DNA of 64,000 bases, taken from contig OX940863.1 in the NCBI GenBank assembly GCA_954871525.1, positions 39,728,501-39,792,500 on the forward strand, read 5' to 3'. The position numbers and the translations under genes are program-made. This stretch comes from Parietaria judaica. Lineage: Eukaryota > Streptophyta > Magnoliopsida > Rosales > Urticaceae. The notes beneath the pieces were generated by a model. The model saw nothing but the letters and a program-made list of their open reading frames with translations, did no database searches and had not been told where the DNA came from. Of the stretch, positions 21,824 through 32,066 are shown one piece after another; the first letter of the stretch is position 1; each line of letters begins with the position of its first letter.

Positions 21824-22678
21824 TGTTGACGTGGTTTCCCACCTCAATCAGTCAAGTGTGACTTGTGTGTGTATGATATTTTTGGATGAAGCAATTTGAT
21901 GGAATTCGATCTCTCACGTTGCAAGCTCACGATTCACTCACGATATATGTATAAGTATATAAGCGATATAAATGAGACGAGGGATTTTTTATAGAGGTTC
22001 GTCCCAAAGCGGTAGTTGACTACTTCCTCTGTTAGTTTATTGCGACAATGAACATAGACGGATAGCTACAGGCAACTAGATCACGTCTGAGAGTAGGAAG
22101 AAATGGAGAAAGAAAGAAAGAACACAATAAGATCTCAAAATGACAAGAATGCCGGGTAGAAACTCTTCAATGTATTCTCTCGAGGTTGTAAGTGTGCGTG
22201 TCCGTTGATCTGAGCTTGAGCTTGGCATTTATAGACTTCAATTCTTCCCGTTGAACTTCCAGGAATCGAGGGGTCTTCACTCCGTGCTGACCGGGTTGAA
22301 TGGACGATCTGGCTACACGTGTCCCATGACTTCGTTCTCGTCGTCGTATTTGAATTATGTCCGTTGGAGACTTGACTCTGTGCTCCTGGTCTTCCGTCTG
22401 AGTTTGAAAAATGGTGCCGGGTAGAGAATATGACGACTCTATCCTCGTCTTTCTGGGCTGCTACCGAGTGGATTTGGGCTTTAGAACTCATTGGGCCGAG
22501 TAGCCTGTGTCCATTGGTTCTTGGTCTGATTGAGAATCTCTTTGGGCTTTCTCAAATGGGCTTTTACGAATACCAATTTATTTCTTTAAAACCTTTTATC
22601 ATAGTTTGTAAATTTAATTAATTCACAACCTTAGCACTTTATGTCACATTTAAATAATGACGAATTTGTACATCAACA
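21824..22678 (-). repeat. 5' LTR of element 1 (promoter LTR)
   Basis: 855 bp. On the minus strand a TATA box TATAAATGCC lies at about 22228-22234, with transcription expected near 22200. Two differences from the other LTR (see 10527-11381). The right flank is AAATC. Confidence 0.95.
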
Positions 22679-23160
22679 AAATCCACTATAGCGCGATTTC
22701 CTCAAAAGGTGGCCCACATGTCAGCTCGACATCAAGTCAAGCACCGAATTCGAAGCCATTACTAAAGTTCACAAAGAAGCTCCAACGAACAGAAATCAAA
22801 GGCCTATAAAAGCCAGAAGGTAACTCCATCACACGCATGCAAGCATCACCTGAGAGAAGAGTCGTGAAAGTGTATTTTTCAGAGTGTTTTTCTTTCACCT
22901 GTTCGATCAATTGGGGATCGGCTGGTGGTACTGATTGATCACTTCTTTCATTAATAAACTTACAGAGGACGTAGTCAACTACCACATTGAGACGAACCTC
23001 TCTAAAAAACTCGGGTATTTTTATTGCTTTGTCTTATTTTGTCACTGTCTAAAGTATTGACGACGCGGGGGTCAAGATCCACAAATCTCATTAGCAAATT
23101 CAAATCGAAATCCCATACACAAACTTTCGTGAATGTTGGTGTGCGAAACCACGTCAACAG

Positions 23161-23830
23161 AATCCATCACCAACCAAAGGAGAGAGAGACCAAGTTGAGC
23201 GACGAAGCACAATCTCGCGACGAGGCCTAGGAGCAGAAGACGAACACGAATATAAGCACAGAGCAATTAACGTAGCGCGAGCGACGCTTCAGGGCTGACT
23301 ACGACAGTCACGCCTGTTGAGGTGGAAAAATCACCCCGCAGTCACGGAGTTACGATTAGTGTAATTCCGTTTTTAGTTTACCTTAGAGCTCGGGTCTTTC
23401 CGTTAAAACTATATCATGTGGAATGAGATGTGTTTTGAGAGACGAATCGGGTGATTTTTGTGATGGGCTTCAATGTCAAAGCCTTGTAAATTACCATGAT
23501 GAAAGTTGCGATCCTTTGTACATGGGCTTCCACTCTTGTTGGACTTTAGAGATTATATTGGGCTAGCGATGATATTTAACAGAAACGTCATAAAAGTTTC
23601 GTAAAATTCTAAAATTGGTATTTTTTTTATTTCAGAGTTTAATCTATTTGTTCGAGAATATCTCAAAATTTTTGTCTCGAAATTGAGAAAAAATCTGTAA
23701 AAAAAACACTCAAAAAATAGATTTTGTGTTTGATCGTAGTGTGTAATTGCAGTCAATTGTACTTGTTTTTCTTATATTGCGAATACGCGAGTGTGTATAT
23801 ATATATATATATATATACACATTACATTGA
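23161..23830. other. Intergenic region between the solo LTR and the LEA2 gene
   Basis: No gene. At about 23318 the phrase TGTTGAGGTGGAAAAATCACC resembles an LTR start of the same families and is partly mirrored near 23450 (GGGTGATTTTTGTGA), so a further decayed LTR fragment may be present. A (TA) run of about 24 bases lies at 23794-23817. Confidence 0.35.
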
Positions 23831-23838
23831 GAAATAGT

Positions 23839-23880
23839 GCCAATCCAATATTTTTTTTTTTACTAATATACATATATAAA
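23839..23880 (+). promoter_or_regulatory. CCAAT and TATA boxes of the LEA2 gene
   Basis: CCAAT at about 23840-23844 and ATATATAAA at 23872-23880 precede the ATG at 23958 by 118 and 78 bases, a normal plant core-promoter spacing. Transcription should start near 23905. Confidence 0.6.
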
Positions 23881-23957
23881 AGACCCTCGAAATTAAAGGC
23901 TCGAGAAAGAAACAAAAGAAGAGCACTCATCGAGCTTTCCCTTTGCTCGCGCCAGCC

Positions 23958-24551
23958 ATGCCGACGGCGAAAGCGCCGCCCCGCGGGCGGCCGACGGGGC
24001 GCACGAACCTGGCGTCGTGCGCGGTGGCGTCGATCTTCCTGAGTCTGATCGTGATCGGAGCGCTGATCGTGTACTTCACTCTCTTCAAGCCCCGAGACCC
24101 CGACATCTCCGTCACCGCCGTGCAGCTCCCCGCCTTCTCCCTCTCCGGCGGCGCCGCCAATTTCACCTTCTCCCAGTACGTCGCCGTCCGCAACCCCAAC
24201 CGCGCCTCCTTCACCCACTACGACAGCTCGCTCCAGCTCCTCTACTCGGGCAACCGGGTCGGCTTCCTCTTCATACCGGCCGGGAAGATCGACTCGGGTC
24301 GGACCCAGCTCCTGGCCGCCACCTTCGCGGTGCAGTCGTTCCCGGTGGCCGTCGACGATCGGAGCTACGGGGAGATGGGGCTGGGGTCGGGGCGGGAGCG
24401 GGTCGGGTCGACGATGGAGATGGAGTCGCGGATCGAGATGGTGGGTCGGGTTCGGGTGCTGCACTTCTTCACGCACCGGTTGGTGGGCAAGGCGGAGTGC
24501 AGGGTCGTGGTTGCGGTCACTGACGGATCTGTGCTTGGATTTCAATGCTAG
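23958..24551 (+). CDS. LEA2-domain membrane protein, NDR1/HIN1-like (NHL) family
   Basis: Single exon, 197 residues, starting MPTAKAPPRGRPTGRTNL. A short basic, proline-rich cytosolic tail is followed by one membrane span at about residues 19-43 (SIFLSLIVIGALIVYF). After that comes a LEA_2 domain with the typical VRNPNRASF block, YSGNRVGF, and a C-terminal strand region ending in VLGFQC. NHL/LEA2 proteins sit at the plasma membrane or ER and are linked to defence and stress; the specific role here cannot be stated. The coding region is strikingly GC-rich against AT-rich flanks. An upstream in-frame ATG at 23943 is less likely, because the context around 23958 (GCCAGCCATGCC) is better. Confidence 0.85.
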   Translation: MPTAKAPPRGRPTGRTNLASCAVASIFLSLIVIGALIVYFTLFKPRDPDISVTAVQLPAFSLSGGAANFTFSQYVAVRNPNRASFTHYDSSLQLLYSGNRVGFLFIPAGKIDSGRTQLLAATFAVQSFPVAVDDRSYGEMGLGSGRERVGSTMEMESRIEMVGRVRVLHFFTHRLVGKAECRVVVAVTDGSVLGFQC

Positions 24552-26349
24552 ACTCTCTCTTTATTTGAACTAGGCAATGTTGATGAGTCTGCTTTCTTCT
24601 TAATTTCTCTGTTTTTAATTAGTGTGAATGAAGTTGTTAATCTTGGATTTTGAAGTGTAAAAAAGAAGATATTGTTTTGATTTCTTGTTTTGGGACATAC
24701 ATACATACGTCTGGTTGTGAAATCTCAAGTGCATTAATTGTTGAGGCCGGGGGTCACAACTCGAACAGCTATATATATTTGTTGTAGGAGAATTGGATCA
24801 TTCCACTTCATATTAAAGTGGTAGAAAAGCCAACAATACATAGGATTATGAAGGTTTTAGTAGTTGGGTGGATTTCTCGAATGCAATGCAATCATAATTC
24901 AACGTTCAATTCAATAAAGCATAAAGAAAAGGTGAAAGGCCTCATAAGAGGGAAGACTTTTTCTTCTCTCTTATTTTATTTCTGAGGGATGGGATTGTCT
25001 AAAGTAGAAGCAAAGCAAGGGATGATCCCAAAACTATGATTTATGTCTAATAAGTAAGGTAATCAATAGCGTATTACCATTTCCAACCCACAACTCTATT
25101 TTATACACTAACTATCACATCAATTACTACTTCATTTCCAACCGAACTCTATTTTTAACACCAAATTAAAATACTCTTTTTATATTCAACAATCTCTAAT
25201 TTATCATCGTACCTAAGTTTTAGTTTTGACAAAAATGTTTTAATTAATTTTTTAAAAGTAGCACATTGTTTCGTTAATATGCTCGTGACAAGTTTCCTTC
25301 TTTTTTACTATTTTTCTAATTTTGTTATTTCATCGAACTTAATATTGACATTTTTTTTCGAGAAATATTTGCACCACAATAATGTCATGATGTAGTATGC
25401 TTTGTTATTTTATCAAATTTTATGAAAATTTAATCTTAACTTCTCTTCTAGAAATAACTATATATTGTACCACCATAATGTCGTGATCTAATATGCTGAT
25501 CTCGCTTAATGATCATTGATAAAAAAAAAAAAATACTCTAGAGCAGAAATACCTTTATTTTACTTTTTAACCCTTAGAAGACAATAAGTTGTTTTTTGAA
25601 AGTTTAAAAAGACATCGTTGTCAACGATTGAAATTTGGGGCCAAAATGAGCTAATATGTGAATTTCGGGGGCAGTATTGCAATTGCTATAATAAAATAAG
25701 CCAAAAGAGTGAATAATTTCTGGTCCAGAAGAGAGATGATTTATCATCTAGAAAGCAAACAAAAAAGAGTGAATGAATAGAAAGACTTTGGGGTCACAAC
25801 TAGCTCTTACATTATTGTCAATTTATCCGTTAGCTTTGGACCCACATTTATGGCAGATTCATGCTAGTCTAGGGGTGTAAAAAAACCCGGAAATTTACCG
25901 GCAGTAAGTAATAAAAACATCGGCTCGTACACCGAAAAGCAATCCCCGAGGCTTCCTCAGAAAGGCAATGGGTTGGGCTGTCACTTTTTTAGTTTCGAAA
26001 ATCAACCGTAACAGTGCATGAAAATAATTTGAATTTGTATCTGTTAGGATAGAGAATTCAAGCTTGAAAAGATGGAGACAATTGTATAAAATAAAATAGA
26101 ATAGATAGAGAGAATTGTATTTTAAGTAATAGAAGACAATGAATAAGAGACCATTGCATTAAAAATAAGTGTGTAATATAGATAACTAAGTAGTAGGGCA
26201 ACAAATCCCATTTTTGTAAAAAAATTAACATTAATACTTTGTAAAATCTCCTCATCCATGCTATTTATAGCCGAAGATAATCTCCCTAAGGGATGTGTAA
26301 ATGTAGATTTTTTAATTACAAGGGAAGAGAATTCGGGTTTGCGAAAAAT
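24552..26349. other. AT-rich intergenic DNA
   Basis: Between the LEA2 3' UTR and the METTL17-like 3' end. At about 25070-25160 two similar phrases (CATTTCCAACC...ACTCTATTTT) recur about 60 bases apart, suggesting a small decayed repeat. No open frame, tRNA or clean transposon end was seen. Confidence 0.4.
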
Positions 26350-29300
26350 TCAGAAGGGCCACAAGTCTCCCCATAGCGATTTCCGAGCCTGATGGTGCAG
26401 AGTCGGGTTCTTCCCTTTCGTCGTGATAATCTGCTCATACGCACCCTCTGACGCATCATCTTTCGTTGATCGGCACACGTTTAGAATGACGTGTTTGCCC
26501 CTCCGGATCGGTGAAAATATAATTCGACCCCAACCGCCACCAAGATCAGCACGGGCTTTTTCTTCTCCCTCTTCCTCTTCTTCAACTTCTTCGTTTCTGT
26601 CACGATCGGTTGCTTCATCCGAATCATATGCTTCTTGATCGGATTTAGAGCATGGAACGAGCGCTTGTTCTTCTGGATCGATCGAGTCCCCTGCGAAGCA
26701 CGAACACACCTTGTCATAGTTAGAAGAGTAAATCCTAATGCAATTATAATAAGGAACATACTGTATTCAGTTTCAAGATCTTCTAGATTTTGTTTCACGC
26801 GTCGTTCCTTCAAAGTCTCGAGCTGTATCCCATCAAGAGGCCAAGATTCTCTGTGCATCGAATTCAGAGATCAGAAAAGTTGCAGAGCAAAAATAATCAC
26901 GAGGGAATATAAATCGAATCAAGAAAGTAAATACTTTGTTTAAATTTTTGCACATAAAAAACGCAGGAAAGGGACACTTAACACTAGTACACTACAAAGT
27001 AGAAATCTTGCAAAGCAAACAAACGACTCTAACCCGAAAGCAACAGTTTTCATACATGCTCAAGTAGACACAAAAATTTATCTCTCATCCTCGTGAAAGG
27101 AATTTTTTTTTTAATTTTAGAAAAGGTTATGTAGAGTAAATCTAGATGAATACTCACTGTGGTCGCTTGCCTCGCCTGAAAACGACAAAAGAAAATTTCT
27201 CATCTTCATAACCACGTAGAGACTTGCCAGCGGAAACCTATACGAAAAAACAAAAGCGGAGAACTTTAGCTACGGTACTGAAAATAAAAAACCTGTGATG
27301 AGGGCTATTTGAGAGTAATGGATAAGATTAGGTAAAAATGAAGAACAGTTTAAATAATATTTCAAGAGCATTTTAGACGGCGAGAGAACCATCGAACATA
27401 TAAAAATCATCTTCCCTAATTCAGCCTTTAGTTTATATTTATAAACTTATTATACTCCAACTGTACCATGATAATATATATCGATATATAGTGTCACAAA
27501 GTAGAAAAAGAATTCAGATTAGACCTTGAACTGTCGCTGTGTATTTGTCCTTTGTAATCGCTGAACAAAATGGCAGTATGTACCGGTTTTCTCCAATGGA
27601 CACACTCCGTCGTGAGAACACTGCATCGAGAAATATTCCATTTAGAAGCACGTAAAGAGACTCGACTAGATCCAATATACGGGTAAGAGGCAAGTACTAT
27701 ACTCACAGGAGCAACAATAAAAGCACCGCAATTTTGATCCACCAACTCCTTAGAATCTTCACCTTTCTCGGCTTTTGACTTCCGCAGTTTCTAATAAATC
27801 ATGAGTAAGACACTATAAATAAGAGAAGAAGATCAAAATTTTCACGGTTATCTATTATCTGACACTCTCTCCATGAACAGAGACGAGGAGATACTTACTC
27901 GTTTCTCCATCCATAGTATATGTGATCGCATCTGAGATATGATACCCGATCCTTGGGGCGTTCCCGGTTCAATCAAAACCTAAACCAATAAATGTAATGA
28001 ATTTGCGTTTTTATTTTTATTTTTTATAAATTGATATGATATATGTGTTTCAACTATTATTGATTGAAATTACCAGAACATCCTTGGTGAGTTCCCAAAG
28101 CTGACGAACAGTAGTTATGCGATCCTTCACTGATGGAATCTCTCCAAGGACATAAGACTGCAAAACAGCATTAGATATAAATCGGTGAATAAATACGGAG
28201 AGAGTAGTACTTGAAGCGGGATTGAAAGGTAATACGAGAAAATTTTAATAATAACATACTGCAATCACAATATCGTGTTTCAGCTCGGACTTATCAAGTT
28301 TTTTAAACAGCGTTTTATTGCAATCATAACTATGAATAACCGGCAGGTTCTTCAGACCTGAGAAAAGTAGCAAGTAAACGTCAGAACAATTTCTACTATG
28401 AAAAGTTCAATACACAGAAAAGCAAAGACTTGAAATTGAAAACATAGAAATATGTTATTATGCTAATTCGTCATTTAATTCCTTCATTAGTCATTAATGC
28501 TTATGTGTAAGGATTTACTGATCGGGCTCGGTTAGGCCCATTTGTAAATCCCTCGGTCAATTTAAGAGACTAGATAGCAGATGATAATGAAAATGGAAGC
28601 AAATAATCATTCATAAAACATAATCTCCCCCAAAAGAGGGGAGGTTGGGTATAGTGAAGGTTAGTTAAGTGTTAGAACCCAAATACCAAAACGTGACAAG
28701 ACAAGTGTAGCAACGAATCGCAGAAGCTTTTAATTGATAATTAAAGACTTCAATTGTGAGATGCGAATCACGGACTTACCTATAAGTCCCGGGCTGGTCT
28801 GAAGGAGCGAAGCGCATAAAGCAGGGCGATTTTTTTAAGTTCAATTAAACTCAGTTTCAGCAATTATGTTTTATTATTGCAATTAAGATAATTAGTTTAA
28901 ATCTTTAGCAATAAAATTGAATTTGTAATTTCCCCAGATGAGGGTAATCGATTAATGAATAAAATTATCTTCCAATAATTAACTTTGATCTCTGAGTGAT
29001 GTTAGGGTTAATAGGAAGCCTTTTCTCCCAACTCTCTGCCGTCTGCAAACTCCTGGAAGTTTTTCAGTGCGACTTCTGGTACTTCTGCCGTGTGGCTATT
29101 TTGATTCTGGCGACACAGCGCCTTGTCAAATAAAAAGCAATCAATATCAAATAAAAGGCAATTAAAGTCTTTCATTTACAATCAAAGACTTTGATTGTGA
29201 TCCCTTTTAAATGACCTTCCTTCGCTTGTACGTCAATATAGCGGGTTTGACAAGCTCGAGTCTATCACAAAGCTACTGTTTTGATAACCGATATTGGTTC

Positions 29301-30699
29301 ATATCACAAAGTTGATGAAATTTTCTGTTCTGATTTTCATTTCTTATGCAAAACAAACATATATAAGTTGCTAGGTAAAAATGTTTATGATTCTAAATAA
29401 CTAGCAGTCTTGTAAATCTAATATCGGCCTAAACTAGGAATGAAATGTACAATGCGAGACAGATACAACTCATTCCAAGACAATAGCACTCCTATGATCC
29501 TTTTAGACATAAAGCATAGTGAAATTAAATGTTATCTACATAATATTACACCCAAGCACACTGGTCGTAGAAAACGATGAGATAAATAAAAATATAAATC
29601 TCTTTCCTAGTACTATTGATATATTTTTTCTAACAATTTTGAAAATGGATAGTAAATTAAGACCTTGTATAAGACTCTGGCCGACGCGCTGCATAGACTG
29701 GGATGGCTCGACTGTATTGACTCTCTTCAAAGAGTTAGGCCAGACCTCTTGTACTGCCCTGTGGCATTTAATTAATATTAGGACCCTTGGATAAATAGTA
29801 AACCAATATTATTTAGTTGGATATGCAAGTATACGAGTTTACCAGAATGCAGACCCCGTTCCGGCACCGAAATCCAGCATGGTTGATGGCGAAAATCCCG
29901 GCAATCTTCTCTGAACCTGAGAATTTAAAAATAAAAATAAAAACGCGAAATAATTCATTCACACACAACAGTCCCATCTCAAAAAAGCCTTCTAAACTAT
30001 CTGCATCGAAAAAGATCAAAGAAGAAAACAGACCCATTGTCTACAAGTTTCAACTCGAACCGAACGCATAAAAAACAAAACTTGATCTAATAAACACGTT
30101 TACATTCAAACTAGAGTTCCGACCATATGATTTTTTCTCAGAAATCACAACTATGTACAGATTGGCACATCATTTCCTAGCTCAACCTCATTCAATTGAA
30201 CATCCTAGGCCAAATAAGAGGTGAGGCATTGCCTTAAACCTTGCAATTTTAAACTACACAAGCTAATACAGTACTAAACATGTCCGAAATCGCCTTCTCC
30301 CTTTCTCAAAACCCGATTCTCAAGGCAATTTCCACCACAAAGCCAATCATTCCCGATTCGAAAATGTTAATTTAACTTTAAATCCTAGCGGAAATACCTC
30401 AGAGAGTACTCGGTGACAGGCGGAGAAGACGGCTGGCATTCGAGCAGCCACGTACGCAGCGGCCTCGTCGTCCCGATACCGTAGTCCGCTATCGCCGTAG
30501 GAGCTCTGTACCTTCCACCGGCGAGAGCTGTCGCCAGTGTTCCTCGGATCCTCCACAAGCTGCCGTGAGGCCTCCGCCGCGATGAGGAGGTTGGAACCCT
30601 TGATCTCGTTGAGCGACTGCGACAGCCTCAGCACCTTGTTCCTCATGTGAGGGTCCTTGTGCTCTGCAACGCGAAATGCATGTCGAGCTACATATCGAA

Positions 30700-30743
<44 letters not shown>

Positions 30744-30877
30744 CGGATGTATCGCTTGATGGAGCGGCGGAGGCGGACGGGGACGACGGCGCATCCGACG
30801 GAGTGTTTGGCGGCGGAGCGGAGAGTCTCAGGAGTGAAGAGCTTCTTGGCGGCTTCGCCGGCGACGGAGTTGGCCAT
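26350..30877 (-). CDS. METTL17/Rsm22-like mitochondrial ribosomal small-subunit assembly protein, 12 exons
   Basis: Rsm22/METTL17 proteins have a methyltransferase fold and act in maturation of the mitochondrial small ribosomal subunit (family knowledge). Exons in order: 30742-30877, 30398-30663, 29843-29916, 29664-29758, 28260-28357, 28074-28157, 27899-27979, 27707-27790, 27525-27620, 27158-27237, 26762-26850, 26350-26690. They total 1524 nt and give 507 residues with every junction in phase. SAM-fold motif I is LDFGAGTGSAFW (148-159). Later blocks are VEPSQSMQRVGQSL, SYVLGEIPS, LIEPGTPQGSGIISQMR and a cysteine-containing segment CSHDGVC...TYCHFVQRLQR (C-x5-C-x8-C), the region that binds an iron-sulfur cluster in the human homologue. 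The last exon adds an acidic stretch (EEVEEEEEGEE) before a conserved SPIRRGKHV block and the end GDLWPF. Intron 4 is unusually long (see 28358-29663). Confidence 0.92.
28358..29663. other. 1.3-kb intron 4 of the METTL17-like gene, probable insertion
   Basis: All other introns of this gene are about 70-480 bases. This one contains a distinct block from about 28506 (TGTAAGGATTTACTGATCGG) to about 29230. The block reads on the minus strand like the R/U5 part of a copia LTR (CTTATAGGTAAGTCCGTGATTCG) and has paired AATTAAAGACTT and CAATTGTG phrases. No clean target duplication was found, so identity as an LTR remnant is a guess. Splice sites at both ends are intact. Confidence 0.35.
30701..30741. 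repeat. (GA)n microsatellite in intron 1 of the METTL17-like gene
   Basis: About 20 GA units directly behind the exon 1 donor site. The intron is only 78 bases long, so repeat-length change could affect splicing. Confidence 0.9.
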
Positions 30878-31072
30878 TGTGGAAGGGGAAATGAGCTAGC
30901 TTGCTTTGGGGTTTATAGGGGTTTATGGGTTTAGTTAGTTTATTCCTCAAATTTTCAAAATTTAGAAAATTAAAAAAAAAAATTATTTTTCAAGGATAAA
31001 TGGATAATTCATAATAGTAGCTCCGTTCTAATTCCTTATTATTATTATTTTTTTTTTTTATTTGAATTGATT

Positions 31073-31357
31073 GGAAAACTTCATAAAATAACCTTAGTAC
31101 ACCACAAATTCTAATATTAACTCTTAAATTTTCATAATTCTCAAAATAACTTTTTCAAATTTTATGTTGTCAAAAATTCAGAATACGGTCCATTTTTCAG
31201 GACAATATATGCCCATTTTTCAGGATTAATACGTCCTGAAAAATGCATAATATTATAGGTATTTTAGTATTTGAAAGGGTTGTTTTGAGAATTATGAAAA
31301 CTTGAGAGTTAATAATAGAATTTGTGGTGTATCGGGAGTTATTTTATGAAGTTTCCC
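31073..31357. mobile_element. Palindromic MITE with ~85-bp terminal inverted repeats
   Basis: The left arm GGAAAACTTCATAAAATAAC...ACACCACAAATTCTA...TTCATAATTCTCAAAA is matched in reverse complement at the right end (31272-31356) with only scattered differences. The central about 110 bases hold a second perfect hairpin, CATTTTTCAGGA...TCCTGAAAAATG (31211-31243). Flanks GAATTGATT / CTTTTGATT agree at six of nine bases, weakly suggesting a 9-bp Mutator-type duplication. No coding capacity. It lies about 200 bases upstream of the METTL17-like start codon. Confidence 0.75.
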
Positions 31358-31409
31358 TTTTGATTTTAAATAATGTCCTATTAATTTCACATACCATGTT
31401 TATGTTTCG

Positions 31410-31600
31410 AGTTTATGATTCAGTAAAACGTATCAAAGGAGGATTAAATGTGCCTAGGACGACATCGTCTGAGTTTTTTTTTTTTTTTTTTTATTCGCTT
31501 AGAATCTTTTATTTTTCGCATGATTTGGTTGAAGTGTTCGTCGTTGGTCGTTTTTTAATTCCCTTTTAAGATGATTTTCTTTTCTTTTTAGTTATTTTTC
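31410..31600 (+). repeat. Direct repeat copy A (chromovirus 3' end)
   Basis: Starts GATTCAGTAAAACGTATCAAAGGAGG and continues CTAGGACGACATCGTC...TTGGTTGAAGTGTTCGTCG. It is about 80% alike to copy B (31937-32066, continuing at 43786-43850 after the inserted element). It includes the last codons of pol plus 3' flank of an old chromovirus. Confidence 0.7.
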
Positions 31601-31613
31601 GCGTGTTGGGGAA

Positions 31614-31983
31614 GTGTGCTATCGATTGGCGTTACTGGTGGGGAACCACATTCACGACGTTTTTCACGTCTCACTCTTGAAGGCACACATGGTGCACTTC
31701 CAGAAGACCCTACAAAACTTCCTGCAGTGTTTCAGGGTCGAACTCTTTCGGAGGAGCCTTCAAAAATTTTGTGAGCAAGGATTCGGCTTGGAGAAAGGGT
31801 AGTGCTAGTGCAGTGGCCGAACAACGGGCCGGCGTCAGCAACATGGGAGAACGCATCGACAATGGTGGAGGCATTCTCGGAGCTCGAGCTTGAGGCCAAG
31901 CTCGTTGTAGATGAGGGGAGTAATGATACGGGTGTACGATTCAAGAAAACATATCAAAGGAGGATAAAAAGTGGCTAGGACGA
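31614..31983 (+). pseudogene. Chromovirus (Ty3/gypsy) integrase C-terminus and chromodomain remnant
   Basis: Translated fragments CYRLALLVGNHIHDVFHVS (31617 on) and VLVQWPNNGPASATWENAST (about 31802-31861) are the integrase C-terminal LP...IHPVFHVSxLK block and a chromodomain W...ATWE block of plant chromoviruses (Reina/Tekay type). They are in different frames with a stop or frameshift between. A terminal basic stretch (FKKTYQRRIKSG) ends at TAG 31981-31983. Everything upstream of the integrase C-terminus is gone. Confidence 0.75.
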
Positions 31984-32066
31984 CATTGTCGAGTTGTTTT
32001 ATTTATTCACTTTGAGTCTTTTATTTTTTGCAAAATTTGGTTGAAGTGTTTATCGTTTGTCATTTT

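Larger units (their letters stand above)
10527..22678 (-). mobile_element. Complete Ty3/gypsy Tat-lineage LTR retrotransposon (element 1)
   Basis: 12,152 bp. It is bounded by two 855-bp LTRs (TGTTGACG...CATCAACA on the plus strand) and a perfect 5-bp duplication AAATC (10522-10526 and 22679-22683). Reading on the minus strand: 5' LTR, primer-binding site, gag-pro, a single TAG, pol, then a minisatellite, an ORF in the opposite direction (plus strand) and the 3' LTR. Dual RNase H domains, domain order RT-RNH-aRNH-INT and an antisense ORF between pol and the 3' LTR are features of the Tat group (Ogre/Retand/TatI-III). By eye the two LTRs differ at two bases only, so insertion is recent. No frame-breaking mutation was found in gag-pro, pol or the antisense ORF, so the copy may be autonomous. 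Confidence 0.95.
9678..23160 (+). mobile_element. Solo LTR of a Tat-related gypsy family, split by the complete element at 10527-22678
   Basis: The two flanks of the inserted element form one LTR-like unit in plus orientation, 9678-10526 (TGTTAATG start) and 22684-23160 (CCACGTCAACA end), about 1.33 kb after removing the insertion. The right part has a TATA-like box (CCTATAAAAG, about 22803) and a block around GTAGTCAACTACC...GACGAACCTCT. That block is recognisable in reverse complement in the inserted element's own LTR, so the two are related families in opposite orientation. No internal coding sequence of this unit is visible. Flanks are TATAT (microsatellite) on the left and GAATC on the right, so no target duplication supports the left border; GAATC does occur at about 9566, so the true left end may lie further left. 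Confidence 0.6.

Noticed and set aside
23772..24545. 257-codon frame antisense to the LEA2 gene
   Set aside because: High GC removes stops from the opposite strand. The translation is low-complexity and the plus-strand frame encodes a clear LEA2 protein.
28506..29350. Solo LTR in the METTL17-like intron with CTTATG duplication
   Set aside because: CTTATG occurs on both sides, but the right end would be TTTCATTT, not a canonical CA terminus, so the boundary is not supported.
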